Assembly (NCBI GenBank): GCA_012719445.1
Contig: JAAYAH010000068.1
Span: 1 to 63,803, forward strand
Origin: Actinomycetales bacterium
Lineage (GTDB): Bacteria; Actinomycetota; Actinomycetes; Actinomycetales; Kineosporiaceae
Reading direction: 5' to 3'
Length of the DNA: 63,803 nt
Both the position numbers and the translations under genes were made by a program. Numbering within the stretch: position 1 is the first letter of the stretch; each line of letters opens with the position of its first letter. Positions 17,617-27,203 of the stretch are shown here, piece by piece. Under the pieces are notes generated by a model, which searched no databases, was not told the origin of the DNA, and saw only the letters and a program-made list of their open reading frames with translations.

Positions 17617-19287
17617 TCAGACGACCACGCGGAGGATCTCCTCCAGGGAGGTGATGCCCTGCCCGACTTTGATCAACCCGTCCGCACGGAGGCTGTGCAT
17701 GCCCTGGCTGTAGGCGACGTTGGCCACCTCCGTCGCCGACGCCCGCTGGACCGCCAGTCGTTCGATCTCCTCGGACACGGCCATCACCTCGTGCAGGGCG
17801 AGCCGCCCCTTGTACCCGGTCTTGGCGCAGGCCGAGCACCCGACCGGGCGGTAGAGGACCGGGAGGTCCTCCCCCTGCTGCCAGGGGAAGCGGGCGGCCG
17901 TCAACTCCTCCGGCGTCGCCACGTAGGGCTCCTTGCACTTCCCGCACAGCCGCCGGGCGAGGCGCTGGGCGAGCACGCAGTCCAGGGCCGAGCCCACCAG
18001 GAACGGCTCGATCCCCATCTCGGTGAGCCGGGTCAGCGCGGACGGCGCGTCGTTGGTGTGCAGGGTGCTCAACACGAGGTGCCCGGTCAGCGCGGCCTCG
18101 ACCGCGATCTGGGCGGTCTCGTGGTCGCGGACCTCACCGATGAGCACGACGTCGGGGTCGGACCGCAGGATGGAGCGCAGCGCCGCCGCGAAGGTCAGCC
18201 CGGCCTTGGTGTTGACCTGGACCTGGTTGATGCCGGGCAGCCGGTACTCCACCGGATCCTCGACCGTGATCACGTTGATCTCGGGCCGGCTGACGATGTT
18301 GAGGGTGGCGTAGAGGGTCGTCGACTTGCCGGAGCCCGTCGGCCCGGTGACCAGGATCATCCCGTAGGGCTTGACGAAGCTCTGCGAGAACCGGTCGTAG
18401 TTGGACTGCTCGAAGCCGAGATCCGACAGCGCCAGCCGGGCGGTCGAGTTGTCCAGGATCCGCATGACGACCTTCTCGCCCCACACCGTCGGCAGGGTGG
18501 CCACCCGAAGGTCGATCTTGGCGCCGAGGTGGGTCACCGACAGTCGGCCGTCCTGGGGGATGCGCCGCTCGGCGATGTCGATGTCCGACATGATCTTCAA
18601 CCGGGAGATGACCCCCGACTGGATGGACCGCGGCGAACGCATCACCTCGTGCAGCACACCGTCGATCCGGTAGCGGACCCGGAGGTCCCGCTCCCCCGGC
18701 TCGATGTGGATGTCCGAGGCCCCGTCCTGGATCGCCTGGGTGATCAGCAGGTTGACGTACTTGACGATCGGGGCGTCCTCGACGACCTCGCGCAGTTTGG
18801 AGAGGTCGTCGTCGGTGTCGTCCTCCTGGACCAGGGAGGAGCTGAGGTCGTCGAGGTCGGCGTCGGCGCGGTAGTAGCGGTCGATGGCCGCGAGCAGGTC
18901 GTCCCGCGTCGCCACCGCGGGCCGGGGCTCCAGCCCGGTCAGCGACCGCACGTCGTCCAGGGCGAACACGTTCGCCGGGTCCGCCATGACCAGCACGAGC
19001 TTGCCCTCGTCGAAGCCGACCGGCAGCACCGTGTGTCGGCGGCAGACCGCCGCCGGGACCAGCGCCACCGCGGCACCGTCCACGGTGTACTCGGCGAGGT
19101 CGACGAACGGCAGCCCGATCTGCTGTGCCAGCGCCTCGACGAGTTGCGCCTCGCTGAGGACGCCGTGCTCGACGAGCACCCGGCCGAGACTGCGACCCGC
19201 CCGCTGGTGCTCGTCGTAGGCCGCGGCCAGCTCGGCCTCGTCGACGAGTCCGCCCTCGAGCAGGATGTCGGTGAGCTGCTTCACCAT
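17617..19287 (-). CDS. pilB: Type IV pilus extension ATPase PilB
   Basis: Motor ATPase that drives pilus polymerisation, 556 residues. An N-terminal MshEN/T2SSE-N domain (about 1-150) precedes the ATPase core. Seen motifs: Walker A G-P-T-G-S-G-K-S-T, Asp box E-D-P-V-E-Y, Walker B V-L-I-G-E-V-R-D and His box T-L-H-T-N-D-A. A zinc tetracysteine C-G-K-C and C-S-A-C, typical of PilB/GspE and absent from PilT, follows. The ATG at 19287 gives the family-like N-terminus M-V-K-Q-L-T-D-I-L; a GTG at 19302 is the alternative. It is first gene of the pilus locus, about 80 bases after aroE. Confidence 0.95.
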   Translation of the reverse strand: MVKQLTDILLEGGLVDEAELAAAYDEHQRAGRSLGRVLVEHGVLSEAQLVEALAQQIGLPFVDLAEYTVDGAAVALVPAAVCRRHTVLPVGFDEGKLVLVMADPANVFALDDVRSLTGLEPRPAVATRDDLLAAIDRYYRADADLDDLSSSLVQEDDTDDDLSKLREVVEDAPIVKYVNLLITQAIQDGASDIHIEPGERDLRVRYRIDGVLHEVMRSPRSIQSGVISRLKIMSDIDIAERRIPQDGRLSVTHLGAKIDLRVATLPTVWGEKVVMRILDNSTARLALSDLGFEQSNYDRFSQSFVKPYGMILVTGPTGSGKSTTLYATLNIVSRPEINVITVEDPVEYRLPGINQVQVNTKAGLTFAAALRSILRSDPDVVLIGEVRDHETAQIAVEAALTGHLVLSTLHTNDAPSALTRLTEMGIEPFLVGSALDCVLAQRLARRLCGKCKEPYVATPEELTAARFPWQQGEDLPVLYRPVGCSACAKTGYKGRLALHEVMAVSEEIERLAVQRASATEVANVAYSQGMHSLRADGLIKVGQGITSLEEILRVVV

Positions 19288-19364
19288 GCGGGGCTCACGC
19301 ACCCCGAGCAGCCGGCCCTCATGCGGCTGCTATCGGCGGTGGCGGGTGGCCTCTTGAATCGCCC

Positions 19365-20339
19365 TCAACCGCTCGGCGTAGCGGTCCTGCGGGCGAGCTC
19401 CGCCGACAGCGCGGCCCGCATGACCTCCACCGGAGCCTGCCGACCCGTCATCAGCTCGACCTGCGCCACCGCCTGGTGGAGCAGCATGGTGAACCCGCCG
19501 ACGACGGGCGCGCCGGCCCGGCCCCAGGCCTCGGCCAGCGGGGTCGGCCAGGGGGCGTAGACGACGTCCAGCAGCACCGGGCGGCTCCCCGCCAGCGCGG
19601 CGTCGAGGTCCTGGCCGAGCAGGGAGCCGGCGGCCCCACCCGGCAGAGTGGAGATCACGACCTGCGGGGTGCCGTTCCCGGCCGCACCGGCCCCGTTGCC
19701 CCCCGCGTCGGGCCCTCCGGCGAGGCCGGACCCGGGGAAGGAGGCGAGCGGGGCCAACCGGACGTCCGCCCCGAGCCGCGCCCCCGCCGTCACGGCGGCC
19801 TGCGCCCTTGCCGCCGATCGGGCGTACACCACCGGCCGGCGGCAGCCGAGTCGCACCAGCGCCGCCACCGCCGAGGCGGCCGTCGCGCCGGCTCCGAGGA
19901 TCGCCCCGCACCCGACCTCGGCGACCCCCGCCTCGGCGAGGGCAGCCACCACCCCGTGCACGTCGGTGTTCTCGCCCCGGAGCAGGACCCCGTCCCCGGA
20001 CGGACCGTCCCCGGGACCGGAGGCGAAGACCACCGTGTTCACCGCCCCCACCGCGACCGCGAGCTCACTGATCTCGGTCAGCAGCGGGATCACGGCGCGC
20101 TTCAGCGGCATCGTCAGCGAGAGCCCGGCCCAGCCGCGCTCCGCCCGGTGGTCGAGACCGGCCAGCCAACCCGCCAGGCCCGCCTCGTCGACCTCCACCG
20201 CCTCGTAGCTCCACCCGGTGAGCCCGAGCGCCGTGTAGGCGGCCCGGTGCAGCACCGGCGACAGCGAGTGCGCGATGGGACTGCCGAGGACGGCTGCCCG
20301 ACACCGCCCGGGTGTGCCTACCGGTTCGCCGCGAGCCAC
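19365..20339 (-). CDS. aroE: Shikimate dehydrogenase
   Basis: NADPH-dependent reduction of 3-dehydroshikimate to shikimate. The 324-residue product carries the shikimate-binding G-S-P-I-A-H-S-L-S-P near the N-terminus, catalytic Lys in L-T-M-P-L-K-R-A, the conserved Asp in E-N-T-D-V-H-G and a degenerate nucleotide loop G-A-G-A-T-A-A-S. Gly/Ala-rich insertions (about 230-250) make it longer than the usual 270-290 residues. GTG at 20339 is chosen: GGAG lies eight bases upstream and the start overlaps mltG by 22 bases. With aroCKB 15 kb away it shows the pilus locus splits the aro genes. Confidence 0.93.
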   Translation of the reverse strand: MARGEPVGTPGRCRAAVLGSPIAHSLSPVLHRAAYTALGLTGWSYEAVEVDEAGLAGWLAGLDHRAERGWAGLSLTMPLKRAVIPLLTEISELAVAVGAVNTVVFASGPGDGPSGDGVLLRGENTDVHGVVAALAEAGVAEVGCGAILGAGATAASAVAALVRLGCRRPVVYARSAARAQAAVTAGARLGADVRLAPLASFPGSGLAGGPDAGGNGAGAAGNGTPQVVISTLPGGAAGSLLGQDLDAALAGSRPVLLDVVYAPWPTPLAEAWGRAGAPVVGGFTMLLHQAVAQVELMTGRQAPVEVMRAALSAELARRTATPSG

Positions 20340-21457
20340 GCCTGCAGCTCCGCCACGTTCCGCGAGTGCCCTGCCGAGGTGGTGGCGAACTTCGTCTCCC
20401 CCGTGTCCAGGTTGACGACCACGAAGTAGAGCCACTTGCCCTTCGGCGGGTCGAGGACGGCCTTGATGGCCTCCTCACCCGGCGCCGAGATGGGCCCGCC
20501 CGGGAGCCCGGTGTGCAGGTAGGTGTTGTACGGGTTGTCGTCCGCGCGCTGGGCCGGGGTGGTGAAGACACCCTTGGTGTGGGTGCCGTAGTGCACGGTG
20601 GAGTCGAGCTGGAGCTTCATCCCGTCGTCGAGCCGGTTCTCCACCACCCTGGCGATCTTGCCGAAGTCCTTCACCGAGCCGCCCTCGGACTGGACCAGGC
20701 TGGCCTTGATGAGCACGGTCCGCTGCTGCGACTTCTTCACCCCGAGGTCGGTCATCACCTGCTGACCCCTGGCCACCATGGTGCGCAGCGCCTCGGCCTC
20801 GGAGGTGTCCGGCTGGAACTCGTAGGTCGCCGGGAACAGGTACCCCTCGGCCTTGCCCTTCGCCGACTTCGGCAGTCCGATCGCCGGCGGGTCCTTCAGT
20901 GCCGCGTTCAGGGCGGATCGCTTCATCGATCCCTCCTTGACCAGCACGTTCACGATGTCGGACACCCGGAGACCCTCGCGGATGGTGACCCTGCGGATGA
21001 GCCGCGACGCGGGGTCGAGCAGCAGCGCGACGGCGCCGGCCGCCGACATCTGCCGCTTCAGCCGGTAGGTGCCCGGCTGGATGTCCTTCGCCCTGGGGTC
21101 GGCCTTGGCCGCCTTGATGAAGGCCTTGGACGTCTTGACGACTCCGGCGGCCTGCAGGGTGTCGGCGATGGACTGGCCGGTCGCCCCCTCGCTGATCTGC
21201 ACCTTGACCGTGCCGCTGCCCGGCCCCGGCCAGTCGTCCGGTGCGGTGATGGTGCTGATCATGCCCTTCAACCCGCCCCAGGCACCCCACACCGCTGCCG
21301 CGATCAGGCCGAGGGTGATCACCAGGCTGAGGAAGGTGCGGAACCTGCGGCGACGACGTCGCCTCACCCGTGCCTTGTCACCACGCCGCTCACGGCGGGA
21401 GGAGGGAACGACCGTCGAGTCGTAGAGGGTCGGATCGTAGAGAGACATGTAGCTCAC
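20318..21457 (-). CDS. mltG: Endolytic murein transglycosylase MltG (YceG-like)
   Basis: Membrane-anchored lytic transglycosylase that cuts nascent peptidoglycan strands. The 379-residue protein has a basic cytosolic N-terminus, a transmembrane helix (about 40-60) and a YceG/MltG domain. The domain includes the LysM-like part V-K-V-Q-I-S-E-G, the active-site region K-A-S-L-V-Q-S-E-G-G and the later L-D-S-T-V-H-Y-G and Y-N-T-Y-L-H-T-G-L-P-G-G-P-I motifs. In the active-site stretch the first Glu of the E. coli V-E-K-E pattern is Gln and the second Glu is kept. The GTG start overlaps the ruvX stop by four bases. Confidence 0.94.
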   Translation of the reverse strand: MSYMSLYDPTLYDSTVVPSSRRERRGDKARVRRRRRRRFRTFLSLVITLGLIAAAVWGAWGGLKGMISTITAPDDWPGPGSGTVKVQISEGATGQSIADTLQAAGVVKTSKAFIKAAKADPRAKDIQPGTYRLKRQMSAAGAVALLLDPASRLIRRVTIREGLRVSDIVNVLVKEGSMKRSALNAALKDPPAIGLPKSAKGKAEGYLFPATYEFQPDTSEAEALRTMVARGQQVMTDLGVKKSQQRTVLIKASLVQSEGGSVKDFGKIARVVENRLDDGMKLQLDSTVHYGTHTKGVFTTPAQRADDNPYNTYLHTGLPGGPISAPGEEAIKAVLDPPKGKWLYFVVVNLDTGETKFATTSAGHSRNVAELQAWLAANR

Positions 21458-21972
21458 CCGGGCCCGGCCTCCCGTCCGTGAAGCCGCGGCCCCGGACCCT
21501 CCGGTGCCGCGTCCGGGACGATGACCGACCCGGGAGGACGTCCCGTCGCCCGCTCGGCGTCGAGAGCGTCCTGCAGGATGACCACGGCGGCCGCCTGGTC
21601 GACCACCGGGCGTCTCCTACGCCCCCTCACGCCCGCCTCGCGCAGCGATCGGTGTGCCGACACGGTGCTCAGCCGCTCGTCGACGAGTCGCACCGGCACA
21701 GGTGCCACGCTGCGCGCGACGGCGACAGCGTACGCGCGAACGGCGTGGGCCGCAGCACCCTCGTTTCCCGACAACGTCCTCGGCCAGCCGACGACCACCT
21801 CGATCGCCTGGCATTCCCGGACGATCCCGGCGAGGCGCGCCACGTCCGTGGCACCCCTCACATCGCGGGCCAACGTCTCGACCGGGGTCGCGAGCACCCC
21901 TCCCGGATCACAGGAGGCGAGACCGACCCGAACCGTGCCGACGTCGACACCGATCCTGATCCCTTCGCGCAC
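21454..21972 (-). CDS. ruvX: RuvX (YqgF) family nuclease
   Basis: RNase H-fold protein of 172 residues, known as YqgF/RuvX and linked to 16S rRNA 5' maturation and Holliday-junction resolution. It has the opening strand I-G-V-D-V-G-T-V-R-V-G-L-A with the catalytic Asp, G-W-P-R-T-L-S-G-N-E-G and V-D-E-R-L-S-T, the family signatures. GTG at 21972 is preferred; the upstream frame is an antisense shadow of alaS. It starts eight bases after the alaS stop, in the alaS-ruvX-mltG-aroE run common to actinobacteria. Confidence 0.94.
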   Translation of the reverse strand: MREGIRIGVDVGTVRVGLASCDPGGVLATPVETLARDVRGATDVARLAGIVRECQAIEVVVGWPRTLSGNEGAAAHAVRAYAVAVARSVAPVPVRLVDERLSTVSAHRSLREAGVRGRRRRPVVDQAAAVVILQDALDAERATGRPPGSVIVPDAAPEGPGPRLHGREAGPG

Positions 21973-21980
21973 GGTGCCGC

Positions 21981-24659
21981 TCAGCCGCCGGAGGTGACCC
22001 GCTCGCCGACCGCGTGCTCGATGCGGCCGAGGGCCTCCTCGATCCGGGTGGCGTCCGTGCCACCACCCTGGGCGACGTCGTCCTTGCCCCCGCCCCCGCC
22101 GCCGAGGACCTGCGCGGCGGTGCGGACCAGCTCGCCCGCCCTGACCCCCCACCGACGGGCCTCGTCGTTGACGGCGACGACGACCAGCGGCCGTTCCCTG
22201 GCGACCCCGGCCACCGCGACGACCCCGGGATGCTCGGCCGGCATCCGGCCGCGCACGTCCAGCGCCAGGGACCGGAGGTCGTCCGCCCCCGCCTCACCGG
22301 CGGCGTGGGTCACCACCCGGACCCCGAAGACGTCGTTCGGCGCTGCCGCGAGGTTCTCGGCCGCCGCCAACACCTGCGCCGCCCGGAACCGTTCGATCTC
22401 CTTCTGCGCCTCCTTGAGCTGGGTGAGCATCGCGGCGACCCGGTCCGGCAGCTCCTCCGGCCTGACCTTCAGCAGATCGGTCAGCCGGGACACGAGCAGG
22501 TTCTCCCTGACCGAGAAGGCGTGGGCGTCGGCGCCGACCAGCGCCTCGACCCGGCGCAGGCCGGACCCGATGGACCCCTCGCCGAGCAGCTTGACCAGGC
22601 CGAGCTGACCGGAGCGGCGGGTGTGCGTCCCCCCGCACAGCTCGCGGGACCAGTCACCGACCGAGACCACCCGGACCCGGTCGCCGTACTTCTCCCCGAA
22701 CAGGGCCATCGCACCGGCCGCCCTGGCCTCCTCCTGGCTCATCACCTCGGCCCGGACCTCGAGATCCTCGACGAGCAGCGCGTTGACCCGTGCCTCGACG
22801 TCGCGCAGCACGCTCGGCGGGACGGCGGCCGAGGCGTGGAAGTCGAACCGGAACCGGCCGGGCGCGTTCTCCGAGCCCGCCTGCGTCGCGGTCTCGCCCA
22901 GCGCCTCCCGGATCGCCTTGTGCACCATGTGGGTCGCGGTGTGCGCCCTGCTGATGGCCTTGCGCCGCTCGACGTCGACCAGCGCCTCGGCCGCGGCACC
23001 CGGCCGCAACTCGCCGGAGACCACCCTGGCCCGGTGCACGACGAGCCCGGTGATCGGCGACTGGACGTCGGCGACCTCGACGACGGCGCTGTCGAGCACG
23101 ATCCGCCCGCTGTCGGCCAGCTGGCCGCCCGCCTCGGCGTAGAAGGGGGTGCGGTCCAGGACGACCTCGACGTCCTGTCCCTCCGCGGCCGCCGGGACCG
23201 GCTCGCCGCCGACGAGCAGCCCGACCACCCGGGCCTCGGAGACGACCTCGTCGTACCCGGTGAACTCGACCGCCCGGCCCAGTCCGTCGGCGACGGCCCG
23301 GTACCCGCCGGTGTCACCGTGCCCGGTCTTCTTCGCCCGTGCGTCGGCCTTGGCCCGCTCCCGCTGCTCGGTCATCAGCCGGCGGAAGCCGTCCTCGTCC
23401 ACCGACAGCCCGTGCTCGGCCGCCATCTCGAGGGTGAGGTCGATGGGGAACCCGTAGGTGTCGTGGAGCTGGAACGCCTTCGCCCCGCCGAGCACCGCGC
23501 AGCCGGCCTGCCTGGTCTCCCGCACGGCGACGTCGAGAATGGTTGTCCCGGCGGCGAGGGTCCTGCGGAACGCCTCCTCCTCCGCGGTGACGATCTGGGT
23601 GATGCGCTCGAACCCGGTCCCCAGCTCGGGGTAGGAGATCGCCATCCGGTCCTTGGCGGTGGTGGTCAGCTCCAGCAGCACCGGCTCGTCCACGCCGAGC
23701 AGCCGGACCGAGCGCACGGCCCGGCGCAGCAGGCGGCGCAACACGTAGCCGCGGGCCTCGTTGGACGGCGTCACCCCGTCCCCGATGAGCATGAGCGCGC
23801 TGCGCACGTGGTCGGCGACGACCCGCATCCGGACGTCGTCCGCGGGGTCGGCGCCGTACTTCCGGCCGGAGAGCTCCTCCACCCGCCGGATGACGGGGAA
23901 GACCTCGTCGATCTCGTAGAGGTTCTCGACCCCCTGGAGCAGGAAGGCCACCCGCTCCAGACCGAGGCCGGTGTCGATGTTCCGTGCCGGCAGGTCACCG
24001 AGGATCGGGAAGCCCTCCTTGCCGGCGCCCTCCCCCCGGATCGACTGCATGAACACGAGGTTCCAGAACTCGAGGAACCGGTCCTCGTCGACCTCGGGAC
24101 CGCCGTCGGGGCCGTAGGCCGGCCCGCGGTCGAGGTAGATCTCGCTGCACGGCCCGCACGGTCCCGGGACACCCATGGACCAGTAGTTGTCCTTCATCCC
24201 CCGGCGGACGATCCGCTCCTCCGGCAGGCCGGCGATCTTCCTCCACAGCCCGATCGCCTCGTCGTCGTCGTGGAAGACGGTCACCCAGAGCCGGGACTCC
24301 TCGAAGCCGAACCCGCCCTCGGACTGCGGCTTCGTCGACAGCTCCCAGGCCAGCTCGATCGCGCCTTCCTTGAAGTAGTCGCCGAAGGAGAAGTTGCCGT
24401 TCATCTGGAAGAAGGTGCCGTGCCGGGTGGTCTTGCCGACCTCCTCGATGTCGAGGGTGCGCACGCACTTCTGCACACTGGTCGCCCGCCGGTACGGCGG
24501 GGTCTCCTGGCCGAGGAAGTACGGCTTGAACGGGACCATGCCCGCGTTGACGAACAGCAGGGTGGGGTCGTCGTAGAGCAGCGGAGCGCTCGGCACGACG
24601 GTGTGTCCGCGGTCGGCGAAGAAGTCCAGCCACCGTCGACGGATCTCTGCCGTTTCCAT
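21981..24659 (-). CDS. alaS: Alanine--tRNA ligase
   Basis: Charges tRNA-Ala in the cytosol. The 892-residue class II synthetase has motif regions [10 protein letters not shown] and [11 protein letters not shown] in the catalytic domain (1-450). The editing domain follows, with zinc-binding H-T-A-T-H-M-V-H and C-G-G-T-H. The C-terminal DHHA1 domain has the Gly-rich loop G-G-G-G-G-G-K (about 865). GGAGG lies ten bases upstream of the ATG. The 178 bases upstream, to the small membrane protein, carry a duplicated 21-mer and no recognisable leader RNA. Confidence 0.98.
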   Translation of the reverse strand: METAEIRRRWLDFFADRGHTVVPSAPLLYDDPTLLFVNAGMVPFKPYFLGQETPPYRRATSVQKCVRTLDIEEVGKTTRHGTFFQMNGNFSFGDYFKEGAIELAWELSTKPQSEGGFGFEESRLWVTVFHDDDEAIGLWRKIAGLPEERIVRRGMKDNYWSMGVPGPCGPCSEIYLDRGPAYGPDGGPEVDEDRFLEFWNLVFMQSIRGEGAGKEGFPILGDLPARNIDTGLGLERVAFLLQGVENLYEIDEVFPVIRRVEELSGRKYGADPADDVRMRVVADHVRSALMLIGDGVTPSNEARGYVLRRLLRRAVRSVRLLGVDEPVLLELTTTAKDRMAISYPELGTGFERITQIVTAEEEAFRRTLAAGTTILDVAVRETRQAGCAVLGGAKAFQLHDTYGFPIDLTLEMAAEHGLSVDEDGFRRLMTEQRERAKADARAKKTGHGDTGGYRAVADGLGRAVEFTGYDEVVSEARVVGLLVGGEPVPAAAEGQDVEVVLDRTPFYAEAGGQLADSGRIVLDSAVVEVADVQSPITGLVVHRARVVSGELRPGAAAEALVDVERRKAISRAHTATHMVHKAIREALGETATQAGSENAPGRFRFDFHASAAVPPSVLRDVEARVNALLVEDLEVRAEVMSQEEARAAGAMALFGEKYGDRVRVVSVGDWSRELCGGTHTRRSGQLGLVKLLGEGSIGSGLRRVEALVGADAHAFSVRENLLVSRLTDLLKVRPEELPDRVAAMLTQLKEAQKEIERFRAAQVLAAAENLAAAPNDVFGVRVVTHAAGEAGADDLRSLALDVRGRMPAEHPGVVAVAGVARERPLVVVAVNDEARRWGVRAGELVRTAAQVLGGGGGGKDDVAQGGGTDATRIEEALGRIEHAVGERVTSGG

Positions 24660-24817
24660 GGTGATGACGCCTCCGTGCTCGGGCCGTTCCGATGCCTGCT
24701 CTGGATCACGATCACTGCTGGGTCGTGCGCACTGCGGTCGGGATGCTCACGTTCAGGATGCCCGGGGTCACCGGGAGGGCGAACCCCGGGTCGGCACGGC
24801 CCGGTCGGGACCGTTCG

Positions 24818-24861
24818 GATGACCGGGTCGTGGTCGGTCAGATGACCGGGTCGTGGTCGGT
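24818..24861. repeat. Direct repeat across the stop of the small membrane protein gene
   Basis: Two identical 21-base copies, 24818-24838 and 24841-24861, with period 23. The second copy codes for the last residues of the following minus-strand gene. The first lies just beyond its stop codon, so the 3' end of the gene is duplicated. Confidence 0.85.
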
Positions 24862-25122
24862 GTCCCAGCCGGCAGCCCCGCCCCGGCCGGGATCGGGCTC
24901 GGTCCCCGCGTCGACGCCGAGGGCGAGCCGCAACTCCTCCTCGCGCTCGGCCATGCCGACACGGATCTCCTGCCCGACCTCGCGCAGGGCCTCGGTCATC
25001 CCGGCGGCCGAGCGGGCGATCCCCTCGGGACCGTAGGTCCGCGCGACCTGCCCGATCCGCCGGACGACCACCACCCCCGCGGCCGCACCGAGCGCCACCC
25101 AGAACAGCCTGCGCACGGTCAT
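24838..25122 (-). CDS. Small conserved membrane protein (DUF6167-like)
   Basis: A 94-residue protein with an N-terminal hydrophobic segment (about 5-20), V-V-V-R-R-I-G-Q-V-A, an amphipathic helical middle and an acidic tail ending D-T-D-H-D-P-V-I. Small proteins of this kind sit beside alaS and a DUF948 gene in many actinobacteria; the DUF6167 label is from memory. The ATG overlaps the stop of the DUF948 gene by four bases, so the two are coupled. Function unknown. Confidence 0.8.
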   Translation of the reverse strand: MTVRRLFWVALGAAAGVVVVRRIGQVARTYGPEGIARSAAGMTEALREVGQEIRVGMAEREEELRLALGVDAGTEPDPGRGGAAGWDTDHDPVI

Positions 25123-25490
25123 CCCCTCCCCCGGCGGCGACCGGCTCTCCGACCGCTCATGGCCTGCCGGACCCCGTAGGAGAAGGCGGCCACCTTGACC
25201 AGCGGTGACCCGACCGTCGCGGCGAACAACGAGGTGAGCGCCGACACGTTGGTGGAGACCTGGGCGGCGTTCGTGGTGATCGTGTCGACCCGTTCGAGCT
25301 GCTGGTTGGCGGCGTTCACCGTCGCGGTCACCTCGGTGATCAGCGGGACGGTCTCCTCCGACAGCTCCCGGATGGTGTTCCGGGTCTCGTCGAACACCTT
25401 GCCCAACTTGATCAGCGGGTAGGCGAGGAACCCCACGAGCAGCACGAACGCGAGAGCCGCTATCAGTCCCGCGACGTCCCCGATCGACAT
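25119..25490 (-). CDS. DUF948 domain membrane protein
   Basis: A 123-residue protein with one N-terminal transmembrane helix (about 8-28), then a long amphipathic, coiled-coil-prone helix rich in T, E, V and N (about 30-95) and a very basic C-terminus (R-R-A-G-R-R-R-G-R-G). This is the DUF948 layout. It lies upstream of and overlaps the small membrane protein gene, and precedes alaS in the same direction. The molecular role is unknown. The 219 bases before the rarA stop hold no gene I can see. Confidence 0.85.
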   Translation of the reverse strand: MSIGDVAGLIAALAFVLLVGFLAYPLIKLGKVFDETRNTIRELSEETVPLITEVTATVNAANQQLERVDTITTNAAQVSTNVSALTSLFAATVGSPLVKVAAFSYGVRQAMSGRRAGRRRGRG

Positions 25491-25709
25491 CCGGCCAACT
25501 CCCTCGTCATCCGATGTGGGTGGAGCAGCCCCCCGGGGTGCCGGACCCGACGCTGCTCGGACCCCCCGACGCGGGCCCGATCCGGACCGCAGGGGGTGAC
25601 GTGACCTTATCGCGCCGACGGTCCCGGCGAATCCGCACGCCCGCCCGGGCGGGGGTCCCGGGTGCTCGGGTGGGGTCCGGCCCGGGCGCCTGCCCGGACG
25701 GGGTCGGGC

Positions 25710-27185
25710 TCAGGGGTTCCCGCCCCGGCCGCGACGGCCGAGGAGAGCGCGCAGCCGGTGGAGCCGTGGGCCGAGCTCCCGCTCGAACCCCCTCTCGGTC
25801 GGCCGGTAGTAGATCCGGTCGGCGACCTCGTCCGGGGCGTACTGCTGCTCGACGACCCCACGGGGATCGTCGTGCGCGTACCGGTACCCCTTGCCGTGCC
25901 CCAACTGCCGGGCGCCCGGGTAGTGGGCGTCCCGCAGGTGCGGCGGTACCGGGCCGCCGAGGCCTGCCCGCACGTCGGCGACGGCGGCGGCCACCGCGAG
26001 GTGGCTGGCGTTGGACTTCGGTGCCAGCGCGAGGTGGACCACGGCCTGGGCGAGGATGATCCTGGCCTCCGGCATGCCGACGAGCTGGACCGCCTGCGCC
26101 GCGGCCACGGCGGTCCGCAGCGCGCTCGGGTCCGCCATGCCGATGTCCTCGCTCGCCGAGATCATGATGCGGCGGGCGACGAACCGGGGGTCCTCGCCCG
26201 CCTCCAGCATCCGGGCCAGGTAGTGCAACGCGGCGTCGACGTCGGACCCCCGGACCGACTTGATGAAGGCGCTCGCCACGTCGTAGTGCTGGTCACCGGT
26301 CCGGTCGTAGCGCACCACGGCCACGTCCAGCGCCCGCTCCGCCGCCCGGAGGTCGACGAGCACCGGGCCCGCGTCGCCCTCACCGCCCTGGCCGGCGGCA
26401 CCGTCCGCTTCGACGCCCACGGCCCGGTCCCGCTCGTCGAGGGCCACCCCGGCTGCGGCCTCCAGGGCGGTGAGGGCGCGCCGGGCGTCCCCGCCGGCCA
26501 GCCGGACGAGGTGGTCGAGGGCGTCGTCGGCGAGCTTGACCGTCCCGGCCAGCCCGCGTCCGTCGGCCACGGCCCGCTGCAGCAGCCTGCGCACCTCGGC
26601 GTCGTCCAGCCCGCGCAGGGTCAGCACCAGGGAACGGGACAGCAAAGGCGCCACGATCGAGAACGACGGGTTCTCGGTCGTGGCGGCGATGAGCACCACC
26701 CACCGGTTCTCCACCCCCGGCAGCAGCGCGTCCTGCTGGGACTTGCTGAACCGGTGGATCTCGTCGAGGAAGAGCACCGTCTCGGCCCCGTGCAGGTCCC
26801 GGGAGTCGCGGGCCTCCTCCATGATCCGTCGGACGTCGCGCACCCCCGCGGTCACGGCGGACAGCTCGACGAACCGGCGGCCGGTCGCCCGGGAGACCAC
26901 GTGCGCGAGGGTGGTCTTGCCGGTGCCGGGCGGCCCCCAGAGCATGAGGGACGCCGGTCCGGCGAGGCCCCCGGAGCCCTCGACGAGCCGGCGCAGCGGT
27001 GAGCCGGGGGCCAGCAGGTGGTCCTGCCCGACGAGCTCGTCCAGGGTGCGCGGCCGCATCCGCACGGCCAGCGGGAGTCTCGGCCTGCCTGCCCGCAGCC
27101 GGGCGACGGACTCCTCCGCCTCCCCGGAGGGATGCGTCACGTCCCGCACGGGATCGTCGGGATCGGGTGCGAACAGGTCGGTCAC
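25710..27185 (-). CDS. rarA: Replication-associated recombination protein A (AAA+ ATPase)
   Basis: RarA/MgsA-type clamp-loader-like ATPase acting at stalled forks, 491 residues. Motifs: Walker [10 protein letters not shown] (about 85), Walker [17 protein letters not shown], sensor 1 [10 protein letters not shown] and the C-terminal tetramerisation region with [10 protein letters not shown] and H-Y-P-G-A-R. A Gly/Ala/Asp insertion near residue 270 lengthens it. The GTG at 27185 gives the expected N-terminus. The much longer frame in this phase crosses the divergent MMPL gene and is not real. The start lies 18 bases from the MMPL start. Confidence 0.95.
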   Translation of the reverse strand: MTDLFAPDPDDPVRDVTHPSGEAEESVARLRAGRPRLPLAVRMRPRTLDELVGQDHLLAPGSPLRRLVEGSGGLAGPASLMLWGPPGTGKTTLAHVVSRATGRRFVELSAVTAGVRDVRRIMEEARDSRDLHGAETVLFLDEIHRFSKSQQDALLPGVENRWVVLIAATTENPSFSIVAPLLSRSLVLTLRGLDDAEVRRLLQRAVADGRGLAGTVKLADDALDHLVRLAGGDARRALTALEAAAGVALDERDRAVGVEADGAAGQGGEGDAGPVLVDLRAAERALDVAVVRYDRTGDQHYDVASAFIKSVRGSDVDAALHYLARMLEAGEDPRFVARRIMISASEDIGMADPSALRTAVAAAQAVQLVGMPEARIILAQAVVHLALAPKSNASHLAVAAAVADVRAGLGGPVPPHLRDAHYPGARQLGHGKGYRYAHDDPRGVVEQQYAPDEVADRIYYRPTERGFERELGPRLHRLRALLGRRGRGGNP

Positions 27186-27203
27186 TCCTGCGAGGCTAGC
27201 CGG

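Noticed and set aside
22014-24845. A 943-codon plus-strand frame antisense to alaS, and a 767-codon frame antisense to the EF-G-like gene (61402-63705)
   Set aside because: Compositions dominated by D, H, R, G, P and V with no domains. The minus-strand alaS and plus-strand EF-G are unmistakable.
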